Origin: Solwaraspora sp. WMMD406
GTDB taxonomy: Bacteria > Actinomycetota > Actinomycetes > Mycobacteriales > Micromonosporaceae
Length of the DNA stretch: 64,000 nt
Assembly: GCF_029626025.1 (NCBI RefSeq)
Contig: NZ_JARUBF010000001.1
Location: 2,294,001 to 2,358,000, forward strand
Direction of reading: 5' to 3'
Within the stretch, counting starts at the first letter, position 1, and each line of letters opens with the position of its first letter. Position numbers and translations under genes: made by a program. Below are positions 17,628 to 27,497 of the stretch, in pieces. The notes under the pieces are model-generated. The model was not told the origin of the DNA. It saw nothing but the letters and a program-made list of their open reading frames with translations, and ran no database searches.

Positions 17628-18608
17628 GTGCTCAGACGTTTTTCCGCCGTCGTGATCGCGGCGATGATGGTGGCGACCGCCGCCGCGTGTGGCGACTCTG
17701 GTGGCAGTGAAGGCAGCGGGAGCGGAGACGACTCCATCGTCCTCGGCTTCTCACAGGTCGGCGCCGAGAGCGGCTGGCGCACGGCGAACACCAAGTCGAT
17801 CCAGGAGTCCGCCGAGGAGGCCGGGATCGAGCTGAAGTTCGCCGACGCGCAGCAGAAGCAGGAAAACCAGATCAAGGCGATCCGCAACTACATCGCCCAG
17901 CGGGTCGACGTCATCGCGTTCTCGCCGGTGGTGGAGTCCGGCTGGGACACGGTGCTCAAGGAGGCCAAGGACGCCGAGATCCCGGTGATCCTCACCGACC
18001 GGGCCGTCGACTCGGCCGACGACACCCTCTACGAGACCTTCATCGGCTCCGACTTCGTCCAGGAGGGCCGGCTCTCCGGTGAGTGGCTGGTCGAGGAGTT
18101 CGCCGACGCTCCCGGGCCGGTCAAGATCGTCGAGCTGGAGGGCACCACCGGTTCGGCTCCGGCCAACGACCGCAAGCAGGGCTTTGGTGAGGCGATCGCC
18201 GCCGACCCGAAGTTCGAGATCATCGCCTCGCAGACCGGCGAGTTCACCCGGGCCAAGGGCAAGGAGGTCATGGAGGCCTTCCTGCAGGCGCACAACGACA
18301 TCGACGTGCTCTTCGCGCACAACGACGACATGGGCCTCGGCGCCATCGAGGCGATCGAAGCCGCCGGTCTGGTGCCGGGCCAGGACATCACGATCATCAC
18401 GATCGACGCGGTCCGGGACGGCATGCAGGCCCTTGCCGACGGCAAGATCAACTTCATCGCCGAGTGCAGCCCGCTGCTCGGGCCACAGCTGATGGAGCTG
18501 GTCGAGCAGGTGCACGCCGGTGAGACGGTGCCCAAGCGGGTGGTCACCGAGGAGACCACCTTCACCCAGGAGCAGGCGAAGGAAGCCCTGCCCACCCGGG
18601 AGTACTGA
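17628..18608 (+). CDS. Sugar ABC transporter substrate-binding lipoprotein (YtfQ-like)
   Basis: This is the receptor of the second sugar importer, 326 aa. A short signal peptide ends in a lipobox-type TAAACGDS (Cys about residue 21). Then come type-1 periplasmic-binding motifs: VLGFSQVGAESGWRTANT, QENQIKAIRNYIAQRVDVI, FSPVVESGWDTVL, VILTDRAVD, FAHNDDMGLGAIEAI and IITIDAVRDGMQAL. The GWR near the N-terminus and the ESGWD block resemble galactofuranose/arabinofuranose receptor YtfQ. GTG 17628 follows GGGAGGTA. As first gene of a seven-gene operon ending in araA, it probably binds L-arabinose or arabinosides. Confidence 0.9.
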   Translation: MLRRFSAVVIAAMMVATAAACGDSGGSEGSGSGDDSIVLGFSQVGAESGWRTANTKSIQESAEEAGIELKFADAQQKQENQIKAIRNYIAQRVDVIAFSPVVESGWDTVLKEAKDAEIPVILTDRAVDSADDTLYETFIGSDFVQEGRLSGEWLVEEFADAPGPVKIVELEGTTGSAPANDRKQGFGEAIAADPKFEIIASQTGEFTRAKGKEVMEAFLQAHNDIDVLFAHNDDMGLGAIEAIEAAGLVPGQDITIITIDAVRDGMQALADGKINFIAECSPLLGPQLMELVEQVHAGETVPKRVVTEETTFTQEQAKEALPTREY

Positions 18609-18615
18609 TCCCCAC

Positions 18616-18656
18616 CCGTGGCCCTGCCCGGCATCCGATGCCAGGCAGGGCCACGG
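18616..18656 (+). terminator. Intra-operon hairpin between binding protein and ATPase
   Basis: A 13-bp arm (ccgtggccctgcc, 18616-18628) pairs perfectly with ggcagggccacgg (18644-18656), and the loop contains an extra ggcat/atgcc stem. It lies 8 nt after the binding-protein stop. Such structures usually stabilise the upstream message and attenuate downstream genes, giving an excess of receptor over transporter. Confidence 0.75.
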
Positions 18657-18729
18657 GGTCGGTGCCCCGCACACCGGCACCCCCGAGCTGGCGCCGGGCC
18701 GGCGGCAGCCACAGCAGTGAGAGGTACGG

Positions 18730-20256
18730 ATGACCGACGTGGTGCCGATCCTGGAGATGACCGGAATCGGCAAGACCTTTCCCGGCGTCGTCGCCCTCGA
18801 CGACGTCGATTTCAGGATGTTTCCCGGCGAAGTCCACGCCCTGATGGGCGAGAACGGCGCGGGCAAGTCGACCTTGATCAAAGTGCTGACCGGGGTGTAC
18901 GGGATCGACCGTGGCGAGATCGTCCTCGCCGGCCGACCGGTCCGCTTCAGCGGACCACTCCAGGCGCAACACGCCGGTGTCAGCACCGTCTACCAGGAAG
19001 TCAACCTCTGCCCCAACCTGTCGGTGGCGGAGAACATCTTCATCGGCCGCGAACCCCGCCGACTCGGTTCGATCCACTGGTCCGCCATGCGTCGGCGCTC
19101 CGCCGAACTGCTGCGTCGACTGCGTCTCGACATCGACGTGACCGCGCCTCTGGTCAGCTACTCGCTCGCCGTACAACAGATGGTCGCCATCGCCCGCGCG
19201 GTCGACATCTCGGCCAAGGTCCTCATCCTCGACGAGCCGACGTCGAGCCTGGACGCCTCCGAGGTCGCGCAGCTGTTCGCGGTCATCCGCACGCTCAAGG
19301 AGTCGGGGGTGGCGATCCTGTTCGTGTCGCACTTCCTCGACCAGGTCTACGACATCGCCGACCGGATGACGGTGCTGCGCAACGGCCGGCTGGTCGGCGA
19401 GTGGCCGGTCGCCGAGCTGAGCCAGCTGGAGCTGGTCGCCAAGATGATCGGCAAGGAACTCAGCGTGCTGGAACAGCTCCACGGCAAGGCCGGATCAGAC
19501 CTGGACGCCCTCGAACGTGGCCAGCCGGTGCTGGAAGCCGCCGAACTCGGTCGATCCGGGGCGATCGCCCCGTTCAACCTCACGATCCACGCCGGGGAGG
19601 TGGTCGGCTTCGCAGGCCTGCTGGGCTCCGGCCGCACCGAGGCCGCCCGGCTGCTGTTCGGCGCCGACCGCGCCGACAAGGGGCGGATCTCCGTCGGGGG
19701 CAAGCCCGTGGCGATGCGGGGACCGCGCGCCGGGATGGCCAACGGGATCGCGTTCTGCTCCGAGAACCGTCGGGCCGAAGGCGTCATCGAGGAACTGTCG
19801 GTCCGGGAAAACCTGATCCTCGCGCTGCAGGCGGCGCGGGGCTGGGCCCGGCCCGTCCCTCGGCGCAAACAGGACGAACTGGTGGCCAAGTACATCGCCG
19901 CTCTGCAGATCCGCCCCGCCGATCCCGACCTGCCGATCCGCACCCTGTCCGGCGGCAACCAGCAGAAGGTCCTGCTGGCCCGCTGGCTGATCACCGAACC
20001 GAGGCTGCTGATCGTCGACGAGCCGACCCGCGGTATCGACGTCGGCGCCAAGGCGGAGATCCAGCGCCTGGTGGTCGAGCTGGCCGGCGGCGGCATGGCG
20101 GTGCTGTTCATCAGCGCCGAGCTGGAGGAGGTGCTTCGGCTCAGTCACAAGATCGCGGTGCTGCGGGACCGGCGGATGATCGACCAACTCGCCAACGGCG
20201 CGGACGTCGACACCGACCGGATCATGCGCACCATCGCCGGAGGGGTGGCGGCATGA
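18730..20256 (+). CDS. Sugar ABC transporter ATP-binding protein (YtfR-like)
   Basis: This is a tandem ATPase of 508 aa for the second importer. The first domain has Walker [13 protein letters not shown] (about 40) and LLILDEPT-type LILDEPTSSLDA. Its signature position reads VSYSLAVQQMVAIARAV, the usual weakly conserved form. The second domain has [27 protein letters not shown] and [14 protein letters not shown] 18730 is preceded by AGAGG. The stop overlaps the first permease start (ATGA). A longer open frame beginning at 18618 in another register is not a gene. Confidence 0.92.
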   Translation: MTDVVPILEMTGIGKTFPGVVALDDVDFRMFPGEVHALMGENGAGKSTLIKVLTGVYGIDRGEIVLAGRPVRFSGPLQAQHAGVSTVYQEVNLCPNLSVAENIFIGREPRRLGSIHWSAMRRRSAELLRRLRLDIDVTAPLVSYSLAVQQMVAIARAVDISAKVLILDEPTSSLDASEVAQLFAVIRTLKESGVAILFVSHFLDQVYDIADRMTVLRNGRLVGEWPVAELSQLELVAKMIGKELSVLEQLHGKAGSDLDALERGQPVLEAAELGRSGAIAPFNLTIHAGEVVGFAGLLGSGRTEAARLLFGADRADKGRISVGGKPVAMRGPRAGMANGIAFCSENRRAEGVIEELSVRENLILALQAARGWARPVPRRKQDELVAKYIAALQIRPADPDLPIRTLSGGNQQKVLLARWLITEPRLLIVDEPTRGIDVGAKAEIQRLVVELAGGGMAVLFISAELEEVLRLSHKIAVLRDRRMIDQLANGADVDTDRIMRTIAGGVAA

Positions 20257-21398
20257 CCAGCGTCCGTCAGCTGACCGGGCTCACCCGCCAGCGACTGTTC
20301 TGGCCGGTGCTGATCCTGGTGGTGCTGCTGACCAGCAACCTCTTCTTCTCGCCCGGCTTCTTCTCGATCACCATGCGGGACGGGCACCTGTACGGCTCCC
20401 TGATCGACATCCTGCGGGCCAGTACCCCGCTGATCCTGGTCGCCGTCGGCATGACCGTGGTCATCGCCACCGGCGGCATCGACCTGTCCGTCGGCTCGGT
20501 GATGGCCATCTCCGGCGCGGTCGCCTGCCTGCACATCAGCGAGCTGACCGACCAGAACAGCGTCGCCGGGGTGCTGCTCGCGGTGGCCATGGCACTGGGC
20601 CTGTCACTGCTGCTCGGCCTCTGGAACGGCGCGCTCGTCTCGCTGATCGGCATCCAGCCGATCATCGCCACGTTGATCCTGATGGTGGCCGGACGGGGAC
20701 TGGCCCAGTTGATCACCGACGGGCAGATCATCAACGTCAACTCCGCGCCGTACAAGGTGATCGGCGCCGGCTACGCGCTCACCCTGCCGGTGTCGGTGCT
20801 CATCGTGGCCGGTGTGGTGACCGCCGCCGCGCTGCTCATCCGGCGCAGCGCGCTGGGCATGCTGGTGGAGTCCGTCGGCGGCAACCCGACCGCCAGCCGG
20901 CTGGCCGGCATCCGCGCCCGGCAGCTGGTCATCCTGGCGTACGTCTTCGCCGGTCTCTGCGCCGGCATCGCCGGCCTGATCTTCAGCTCCAACGTCTCCA
21001 GCGCCGACGGCAACAACGCCGGCAACCTGATCGAACTCGACGCGATCCTCGCCGTCGTGATCGGCGGCACCGCGCTCACCGGCGGCCGGTTCTCCCTCGC
21101 CGGCAGCGTCCTCGGCGCGGTGATCATCAAGGCGCTCGACATCACCATCTACACCATCGGCATCCCCAGCCAGGCCAACCTGCTGTTCAAGGCGCTCGTG
21201 GTGATCGTGCTCTGCCTGGCCCAATCGCCGGCCTTCCGGGCCCGACTGACCGGCCTCGGCCGCGGCCCCGGCGGCCCCGGCGGTCCGCCCCGACCGCCCG
21301 GATCCCCGCCCGACCAGCGACACGGCGGTACGACCGGCGAGGAACCACCACACCAGAGCGAACCGGCGGGACAGGAAGCGGCGGAGGCACGGGCATGA
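20253..21398 (+). CDS. Sugar ABC transporter permease (YtfT-like)
   Basis: This is the first of two membrane subunits, 381 aa. About eight to ten hydrophobic helices are present, with the family signature [18 protein letters not shown] near residue 75 and ELDAILAVVIGGTALTGGRFS near residue 265. The C-terminal 50 residues are Gly/Pro-rich and hydrophilic (RGPGGPGGPPRPPGSPP), longer than usual for the family, probably a cytoplasmic tail. It overlaps the ATPase and the next permease by 4 nt each. Confidence 0.9.
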   Translation: MTSVRQLTGLTRQRLFWPVLILVVLLTSNLFFSPGFFSITMRDGHLYGSLIDILRASTPLILVAVGMTVVIATGGIDLSVGSVMAISGAVACLHISELTDQNSVAGVLLAVAMALGLSLLLGLWNGALVSLIGIQPIIATLILMVAGRGLAQLITDGQIINVNSAPYKVIGAGYALTLPVSVLIVAGVVTAAALLIRRSALGMLVESVGGNPTASRLAGIRARQLVILAYVFAGLCAGIAGLIFSSNVSSADGNNAGNLIELDAILAVVIGGTALTGGRFSLAGSVLGAVIIKALDITIYTIGIPSQANLLFKALVVIVLCLAQSPAFRARLTGLGRGPGGPGGPPRPPGSPPDQRHGGTTGEEPPHQSEPAGQEAAEARA

Positions 21399-22426
21399 TC
21401 GACGTCAGCGACCCCCGGCAGCAGACCGCCACCGCCACGGCGGCGGTGAGCACCGGCGCCCGGACCCGCCGTTACCTGCCGCAGCAACGGCACCTGCCGG
21501 TGATGGCCACGCTCACCCTGCTCGCCACCATGTACGGGCTCGGCGCGCTCAACTACACCGGGTTCTCCCAGCCGCAGATCCTGCTGAACATCCTCGTCGA
21601 CAACGCGTTCCTGCTGGTCGTCGCTGTCGGCATGACCTTCGTCATCCTCACCGGCGGGATCGACCTGTCGGTCGGCGCGGTGGTCGCCCTGACCACGGTC
21701 TGTGCCGCCGTGCTGCTGCGGGAAGGCTGGCCGGCCGCGGTCGTGCTACCGCTCGTACTGTTGATCGGCACCACGATCGGGCTGCTGATGGGCCTGATCA
21801 TCCACTTCTTCGACATCCAGCCGTTCATCGCCACCCTCGCCGGGATGTTCTTCGCCCGGGGCCTGTGCCACCTGATCACCCGGGACTCGATCACCATCAC
21901 CGACGGGTTCTGGACCACCGCCGCCCAGCACCGGATCCGCTTCGGCGACGGCTACTTCATCTCAATCAGCGTGGTCGTCGCGCTCGTCGTCGTGCTGATC
22001 GCGGCGTACGTGCTGGCCTACACGCCGTTCGGCCGCAAGGTGTACGCCATCGGCGGCAACCCCCAGTCGGCGCTGCTGATGGGTCTGCCGGTCGGCCGGA
22101 CCAGGATCGCCGTCTACACCATCAGCGGCTTCTGCGCCGCGCTCGGCGGGGTGCTGCTCAGCTTCTACATGCTCTCCGGCTACAGCCTGCACGCCCAGGG
22201 CATGGAACTGGACGCGATCGCCGCGGTGGTGATCGGCGGCACGCTGCTGACCGGCGGATCGGGCTACCTGCTCGGCACCGTGCTCGGTGTCGGGGTCCTC
22301 GGTCTCATCCAGACGATCATCGCCTTCCAGGGCACGCTGAGTTCCTGGTGGACCAAGATCGTCATCGGAGCGCTGTTGTTCGCCTTCATCATCCTGCAAC
22401 GCCTGGTAACGCGGCGGCGCGGATGA
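21395..22426 (+). CDS. Sugar ABC transporter permease (YjfF-like)
   Basis: This is the second membrane subunit, 343 aa. It has a hydrophilic N-terminus of about 35 residues, then helices with ILTGGIDLSVGAVVALTTV and ELDAIAAVVIGGTLLTGGSGY. Paired non-identical permeases are typical of the ytfQRT-yjfF group, suggesting a heteromeric channel. It is followed after 43 nt by araB. Confidence 0.9.
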   Translation: MIDVSDPRQQTATATAAVSTGARTRRYLPQQRHLPVMATLTLLATMYGLGALNYTGFSQPQILLNILVDNAFLLVVAVGMTFVILTGGIDLSVGAVVALTTVCAAVLLREGWPAAVVLPLVLLIGTTIGLLMGLIIHFFDIQPFIATLAGMFFARGLCHLITRDSITITDGFWTTAAQHRIRFGDGYFISISVVVALVVVLIAAYVLAYTPFGRKVYAIGGNPQSALLMGLPVGRTRIAVYTISGFCAALGGVLLSFYMLSGYSLHAQGMELDAIAAVVIGGTLLTGGSGYLLGTVLGVGVLGLIQTIIAFQGTLSSWWTKIVIGALLFAFIILQRLVTRRRG

Positions 22427-22469
22427 CCCACCATAGTGGTCTGACAGGAACCCACCGCAGGGAGATCGG

Positions 22470-24155
22470 GTGAACACCGACCAGTACACCATCGGCATCG
22501 ACTTCGGCACGCTCTCCGGCCGGGCCGTCGTGGTCCGCGTCGCGGACGGTACGGAAGTCGGCTCGGCGGTCCACGCCTACCGCAACGCGGTGATCGACCA
22601 GACGTTGCCCTCCAGCGGCAAGCCGCTGCCGCCGGACTGGGCGCTGCAGGACCCGGAGGACTACCGCGACGTGCTGCGGTACGCCGTACCGGCGGCGCTC
22701 GTCGAAGCGGGCGTGGACCCGACGCGGGTGATCGGGATCGCCACCGACTTCACCGCCTGCACCGTGTTGCCGGTGCGCGCCGACGGTACGCCGTTGTGCC
22801 AGCTGCCCGAGCTGGCCGACCGCCCGCACGCCTGGCCGAAGCTGTGGAAGCATCACTCGGCGCAGCCGCAGGCGGACCGGATCAACGCGCTGGCGCACGA
22901 GCGCGGCGAGCCGTGGATCGGCCGCTACGGCGGTCGGATCTCCGCCGAGTGGCAGTTCGCCAAGGCGCTGCAGCTGCTGGAGGAGGATCCGCAGGTCTAC
23001 GCCCGTACCGACCGGTGGATCGAGGCGGCCGACTGGATCGTCTGGCAGTTGTGCGGCGTCGAGACACGCAACGCCTGCACCGCCGGCTACAAGGGCATCT
23101 ACCAGGACGGCAGCTACCCGGAGCCGGACTACCTGGCCGCGCTCAACCCCGACTTCGCCGATTTCGTCCAGACCCGGCTGGCGCATCCGATCCTGCCGCT
23201 CGGCGCCCGAGCCGGCGGACTCACCGCCGAGGCGGCTGCCTGGACCGGACTGCCGATCGGCATCGCGGTCGCCGCCGGCAACGTCGACGCCCACGTCACG
23301 CCGCCGGCCGCCCGCGCGGTCGGCGCCGGCCAGCTGCTCGCCGTGATGGGCACCTCGACCTGCCACGTCATGAACGGCACCGAGCTGGTCGACGTACCCG
23401 GCATCTGCGGCGTCGTCGACGGCGGCATCACCGCCGGGGCGTACGGCTACGAGGCCGGCCAGTCCGGGGTCGGTGACATCTTCGCGTGGTTCGTCGACAA
23501 CCAGGTCCCGCCGGCCGTGCACGACGAGGCCGCCCGGCTCGGACTCAGCGTGCACGACCTGCTCACCCGGCAGGCCGCCGAGCAGCCGGTCGGCGGGCAC
23601 GGGCTGGTCGCCCTGGACTGGCACAGCGGCAACCGGTCGGTGCTGGTCGACCACCACCTCTCCGGGTTGATCGTCGGCCTGGCCCTGGCCACCCGACCGG
23701 ACGAGATCTACCGGGCGCTGATCGAGGCGACGGCGTACGGCACCCGCAAGATCGTGGAGACGTTCGAGGCGGCCGGCCTGCCGGTGACCGAGTTCGTCGT
23801 CGCCGGCGGACTGAAGCGCAACGAGCTGATCATGCAGATTTACGCCGACGTGCTGCGTCGGCCGGTCAGCGTGGCCACCTCCGACCAGGCGCCGGCGCTC
23901 GGTTCGGCGATCCACGCGGCGGTCGCCGCCGGGGCGTACCCGGACGTGGTCACCGCCGCCGACGCGATGGGCCGGGTGCAGACCGCCGTCTACCAGCCCG
24001 ATCCCGACCGGGCCGCCGGCTACGACCAGCTGTACGCCGAGTACCTGCTGCTGCACGACCACTTCGGCACCGGTGCCGACAAGGCCATGCACCGGCTGCG
24101 GGACATCCGCAACGCCGCTCTGGCCCGTACCGACCGGGAGGTAGCCGCCCGATGA
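22470..24155 (+). CDS. araB: Ribulokinase
   Basis: AraB phosphorylates L-ribulose with ATP in L-arabinose catabolism. It is a 561-aa FGGY-family kinase, the normal AraB length. The N-terminal phosphate loop is IGIDFGTLSGRAVVV. Later blocks include ATDFTACTVLP, the WKHHSAQPQAD region, MGTSTCHVMNG, and the C-terminal VVAGGLKRNELIMQIYADVL and SDQAPALGSAIHAAVAAG. GTG 22470 follows GGGAG. The gene overlaps araD by 4 nt. It sits downstream of the transporter genes, so uptake and first steps of catabolism are transcribed together. Confidence 0.96.
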   Translation: MNTDQYTIGIDFGTLSGRAVVVRVADGTEVGSAVHAYRNAVIDQTLPSSGKPLPPDWALQDPEDYRDVLRYAVPAALVEAGVDPTRVIGIATDFTACTVLPVRADGTPLCQLPELADRPHAWPKLWKHHSAQPQADRINALAHERGEPWIGRYGGRISAEWQFAKALQLLEEDPQVYARTDRWIEAADWIVWQLCGVETRNACTAGYKGIYQDGSYPEPDYLAALNPDFADFVQTRLAHPILPLGARAGGLTAEAAAWTGLPIGIAVAAGNVDAHVTPPAARAVGAGQLLAVMGTSTCHVMNGTELVDVPGICGVVDGGITAGAYGYEAGQSGVGDIFAWFVDNQVPPAVHDEAARLGLSVHDLLTRQAAEQPVGGHGLVALDWHSGNRSVLVDHHLSGLIVGLALATRPDEIYRALIEATAYGTRKIVETFEAAGLPVTEFVVAGGLKRNELIMQIYADVLRRPVSVATSDQAPALGSAIHAAVAAGAYPDVVTAADAMGRVQTAVYQPDPDRAAGYDQLYAEYLLLHDHFGTGADKAMHRLRDIRNAALARTDREVAAR

Positions 24156-24841
24156 CCACCACCGCCCGGCCCGGCGCCGACGTGGCCGCCGAGATCACCC
24201 GGCTGCGCGCCGAGGTGTGCCGGCTGCACGAGCACCTGACCCGCTGGGGCCTGGTCACCTGGACCAGCGGCAACGTCTCGGCCCGGGTGCCCGGTGCCGA
24301 CCTGCTGGTGATCAAGCCGTCCGGGGTCAGCTACGACGAGCTCACCCCGGCACACATGGTCGTCACCGATCTCGACGGCACCCTGGTCGAGGGCGACTAC
24401 GCGCCGTCGAGCGACACCGAGGCGCACGCCTACGTCTACCGGCACATGCCGGCCGTCGGCGGGGTGGTGCACACGCACAGCCCGTACGCCACCGCCTGGG
24501 CCGCGCGCGGCGAACCGATCCCGTGCGCGGTGACCGCGATGGCCGACGAGTTCGGCGGCGAGATCCCGGTCGGCCCGTTCGCGTTGATCGGATCCGACGC
24601 GATCGGCCGGGGCATCGTCGCCACCCTGTCCGGTCACCGGTCGACGGCGGTGCTGATGCGCCAGCACGGCCCGTTCACCATCGGCGCCTCCGCCAAGGCG
24701 GCGGTCAAGGCGGCGGTGATGTGCGAGGACGTCGCCCGCACCATCCACCTGGCCCGTCAACTCGGTCCGGTCGAGCCGCTGCCGCGGGCCGCGGTCGACG
24801 CGCTGTACGAGCGTTACCAGAACGTGTACGGCCAACGGTGA
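24152..24841 (+). CDS. araD: L-ribulose-5-phosphate 4-epimerase
   Basis: AraD converts L-ribulose 5-phosphate to D-xylulose 5-phosphate, feeding the pentose phosphate pathway. It is a class II aldolase-fold protein of 229 aa. Visible blocks are [33 protein letters not shown], the metal-binding [13 protein letters not shown], and RQHGPFTIG. The start overlaps the araB stop (ATGA). Confidence 0.94.
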   Translation: MTTTARPGADVAAEITRLRAEVCRLHEHLTRWGLVTWTSGNVSARVPGADLLVIKPSGVSYDELTPAHMVVTDLDGTLVEGDYAPSSDTEAHAYVYRHMPAVGGVVHTHSPYATAWAARGEPIPCAVTAMADEFGGEIPVGPFALIGSDAIGRGIVATLSGHRSTAVLMRQHGPFTIGASAKAAVKAAVMCEDVARTIHLARQLGPVEPLPRAAVDALYERYQNVYGQR

Positions 24842-24896
24842 GCTGCGGCCGGCGGATTGTTGTACTAAAGGGGGAATCGTGGTGATGGAGGCAGCG

Positions 24897-26393
24897 ATGC
24901 GGTCCGCGCAGGTGTGGTTCCTCACCGGCAGCCAGGGGCTGTACGGCGAGGAGACGTTGCAGCAGGTGGCCGAGCAGTCCCAGGAAATCGCCGGGCGGCT
25001 GGACGCCGCCGCCGGACTACCGGTCAAGGTCGTGTGGAAGCCCGTGCTGACCAGCCCGGAAGAGATCCTGCGGGTCTGCCTGGCGGCCAACGCCGAGCCC
25101 GGCGTCGTCGGCGTGGTCGCCTGGATGCACACGTTCTCCCCGGCCAAGATGTGGATCTCCGGCCTGGACGCACTGCGCAAGCCCCTGTTGCACCTGCACA
25201 CGCAGGCCAACGTGGAGCTGCCGTGGGCCGAGATCGACATGGACTTCATGAACCTCAACCAGGCCGCGCACGGCGACCGCGAGTTCGGCTACGTACAGAC
25301 CCGGATCGGGGTGGCCCGCAAGACCGTCGCCGGGCACGTCAGCGACCCCCGGGTCGTCGGCCGGATCGCCGGCTGGGCGCGGGCCGCGATCGGCCACACC
25401 GAACTGCGGTCACTCAAGCTGGCCCGGTTCGGCGACAACATGCGCAACGTCGCGGTCACCGAAGGCGACAAGGTGGAGGCGCAGCTGCGCTTCGGCGTCT
25501 CGGTCAACACGTACGGGGTGAACGAACTCGTCGAGGCCGTCGACGCGGTACCGGACACCGACGTCAAGGTGCTCGTCGACGAGTACGAGCAGCGGTACCG
25601 GGTCGACCCCGCGCTGCGCGCCGGCGGCGACCGACACGACTCGCTGCGCTACGCCGCCCGCATCGAGCTGGGCCTGCGCGGCTTCCTCACCGAGGGCGGC
25701 TTCGGCGCCTTCACCACGAACTTCGAGGACCTCGGCGGGCTGCGGCAACTGCCCGGCCTGGCCGTGCAGCGGCTGATGGCCGACGGCTACGGCTTCGGCG
25801 GCGAGGGCGACTGGAAGACCGCCGTACTGGTGCGCACCCTGAAGGCGATGTCGGTCGGCACCACCGGCGGCACGTCGTTCATGGAGGACTACACCTACGA
25901 CCTGACCCCGGGCCAGGAGCGGATCCTCGGCGCGCACATGTTGGAGGTCTGCCCGAGCATCGCGGTGGACACCCCGTCGTGCGAGATCCACCCGCTGGGC
26001 ATCGGGGGTCGGGAAGACCCGGTCCGGCTGGTCTTCGACGCCGCACCCGGCCGGGCGGTGGTGCTCGGCATGGTCGACCTGGGGGAGCGGTTCCGCCTGG
26101 TGGCCAACGAGATAGAGGTCGTGCCGCCGGCACAGCCGTTGCCGAAGCTGCCGGTGGCCCGGGCGGTGTGGCGCCCCGAGCCGGACCTGCCGACCTCGGC
26201 GGAGGCGTGGCTGACCGCCGGCGGCCCGCACCACACCGTGCTGTCCCAGGCGGTCGGGGTCGACGAGCTCAACGACCTGGCCGAGATGACCGGCACCGAA
26301 CTGGCGGTCATCGACGCGGACACCTCGGTGCGGCGGTTCACCGCCGAGCTGCGCTGGAACCAGGCGTACCACCGGCTGGCCCGCGGCTTCTGA
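24897..26393 (+). CDS. araA: L-arabinose isomerase
   Basis: AraA interconverts L-arabinose and L-ribulose and is a Mn-dependent enzyme of about 500 aa. N-terminal [16 protein letters not shown] is diagnostic. Catalytic and metal ligands are visible as the Glu of GEGDWKTA, the Glu of TSFMEDYTY, the His of [10 protein letters not shown] and the His pair of [10 protein letters not shown] chose ATG 24897 because GGAGG lies 5 nt upstream; GTG 24879, preceded by AAGGGGGA, would add six residues. It is the last gene of the operon and is followed by a strong terminator. Confidence 0.96.
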   Translation: MRSAQVWFLTGSQGLYGEETLQQVAEQSQEIAGRLDAAAGLPVKVVWKPVLTSPEEILRVCLAANAEPGVVGVVAWMHTFSPAKMWISGLDALRKPLLHLHTQANVELPWAEIDMDFMNLNQAAHGDREFGYVQTRIGVARKTVAGHVSDPRVVGRIAGWARAAIGHTELRSLKLARFGDNMRNVAVTEGDKVEAQLRFGVSVNTYGVNELVEAVDAVPDTDVKVLVDEYEQRYRVDPALRAGGDRHDSLRYAARIELGLRGFLTEGGFGAFTTNFEDLGGLRQLPGLAVQRLMADGYGFGGEGDWKTAVLVRTLKAMSVGTTGGTSFMEDYTYDLTPGQERILGAHMLEVCPSIAVDTPSCEIHPLGIGGREDPVRLVFDAAPGRAVVLGMVDLGERFRLVANEIEVVPPAQPLPKLPVARAVWRPEPDLPTSAEAWLTAGGPHHTVLSQAVGVDELNDLAEMTGTELAVIDADTSVRRFTAELRWNQAYHRLARGF

Positions 26394-26401
26394 ACCGGAG
26401 T

Positions 26402-26443
26402 CGGCCCCTCCGCCCTGGCGCTCGAGCCCGGGCGGAGGGGCCG
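26402..26443 (+). terminator. Terminator of the arabinose operon
   Basis: A 14-bp perfect stem pairs cggcccctccgccc (26402-26415) with gggcggaggggccg (26430-26443). It lies 9 nt after the araA stop. Confidence 0.85.
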
Positions 26444-26499
26444 ATGGACGGGCCGTGGATCAGCGATGGCGTGGTGAACTGGGCGGGTGCCTCCACGCC

Positions 26500-27063
26500 G
26501 TCCGTCGGGTCACGGATCGCGTCGGCGGTACGGCCGATGGACAGGAACTGCCCATAGAGCAGGTAGACGCCGATCGCGGCGATCCGTGGTCCGTAGACCG
26601 TGGGCGCGGTGGCCCCGTCGGGTGTCGCGGCGGTGGTGTGGTGCCCGCACGGGCAGGCGACGGTGACGATCTGGTGCTCGGTCACCACGACCCGGGGCTG
26701 CGGGATGTCGAACACCTGCCGGCGGGTCACCGTCACCTCGGCCGGGTCGGTCAGGCCGCCACCGCAGCCGCCACAGGTGTCCGGCACATGCCGGACGACC
26801 ACGTCCGGATCCGCCACCTGGGACAGGGTGGTGTCCTCACCCCCGGCCGGACGGCCCGGCCGGCGACCCGAACGGCCCCGCAGCGACTTCGGCGCCGGCT
26901 TGGCCAGCCGGTCACTCGACGGCGGTTTCGACGAGTTGCTCGACGACTGCTTCAACCGGGCCTCAAGCTCAGCGATCCGCGTCGGCGCCTGCTCCAGCCG
27001 TGCGGCCAGCCCGGCGTTCAACACCAACAACTCGTCATACGACGGCGGCGGATCGGCGGGCAC
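26500..27063 (-). pseudogene. IS66-family transposase, N-terminal fragment
   Basis: Only the N-terminal third of an IS66 TnpC-type transposase remains. It retains a coiled-coil-like start (ELEARLKQSSSNSSKPPSSD), a basic RGRSGRRPGRPAGG linker, a zinc-binding segment (CGGCGGG and CPCGHH) and YGPRIAAIGVYLLYGQFLS. Homology stops at about TADAIRD, and the frame then runs into the antisense of the araA terminator. The catalytic DDE domain is absent. No terminal inverted repeats could be identified by eye. Confidence 0.8.
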
Positions 27064-27311
27064 GGCTGGTCAACCTACCAGCCTCCACAGCAGACAACAC
27101 CACCGGGATCCTTGTCGCGGCGCATCACGGTGTGCTGGTGCCGGTAGATCAGCCTCGCCTGGTCCAGGTCGTTGCCGGCCGAACGGACCAGTTTGGATGT
27201 GATCGGTTGGTCCTCCGCTCGGGCGGGCGTCGCCACCAGTATGGGGGTGTTTGACAGGGGTGTCGCACGGTGTGTCCGACTGGTGTTCGTCGGTGGAAGA
27301 ATTGGCCGGGT
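27064..27311. other. Gap between two transposase remnants, no gene recognised
   Basis: No supported gene is seen. One minus-strand frame (about 27260-27080) contains a plausible non-repetitive stretch (QPITSKLVRSAGNDLDQARL). It has no recognisable family and no clear start, so it may be a decayed coding piece. Confidence 0.4.
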
Positions 27312-27480
27312 ATGAGAAGGCGACGAATGTATCCCTCGGACCTGACGGATGAGCGACAGACGGGATCGAGCCGTTGCCGCCGCTACGCAAGGAGCCTGGC
27401 CGGGCGCCGAAGCGCCCTGTCCCGACACCGGCTGGGCCCGTACGGCGGCTGTTCCGTACAGCTGCCTGGGTCCGATCTTC
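27312..27480 (+). pseudogene. IS5-family transposase, 5' fragment with frameshift
   Basis: The start MRRRRMYPSDLTDE is typical of IS5-group transposases. The following block (IEPLPPLRKEPGRAPKRP) continues in another frame, so a frameshift or small deletion separates them. Nothing of the catalytic domain follows. Together with the IS66 fragment this marks an insertion-prone junction downstream of araA. Confidence 0.7.
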
Positions 27481-27497
27481 GGGGTCTGCGGCAGAAG

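Noticed and set aside
18618-21398. 926-codon plus-strand frame across the ATPase and permease
   Set aside because: Its first 540 codons are an Arg-rich out-of-frame reading of the ATPase. Only the permease part from ATG 20253 is real.
22389-24092. 567-codon frame antisense to araB
   Set aside because: No motifs, biased composition; araB on the plus strand is complete.
27080-27260. Minus-strand frame between transposase fragments
   Set aside because: It looks protein-like in part, but no start, family or neighbour supports a gene.
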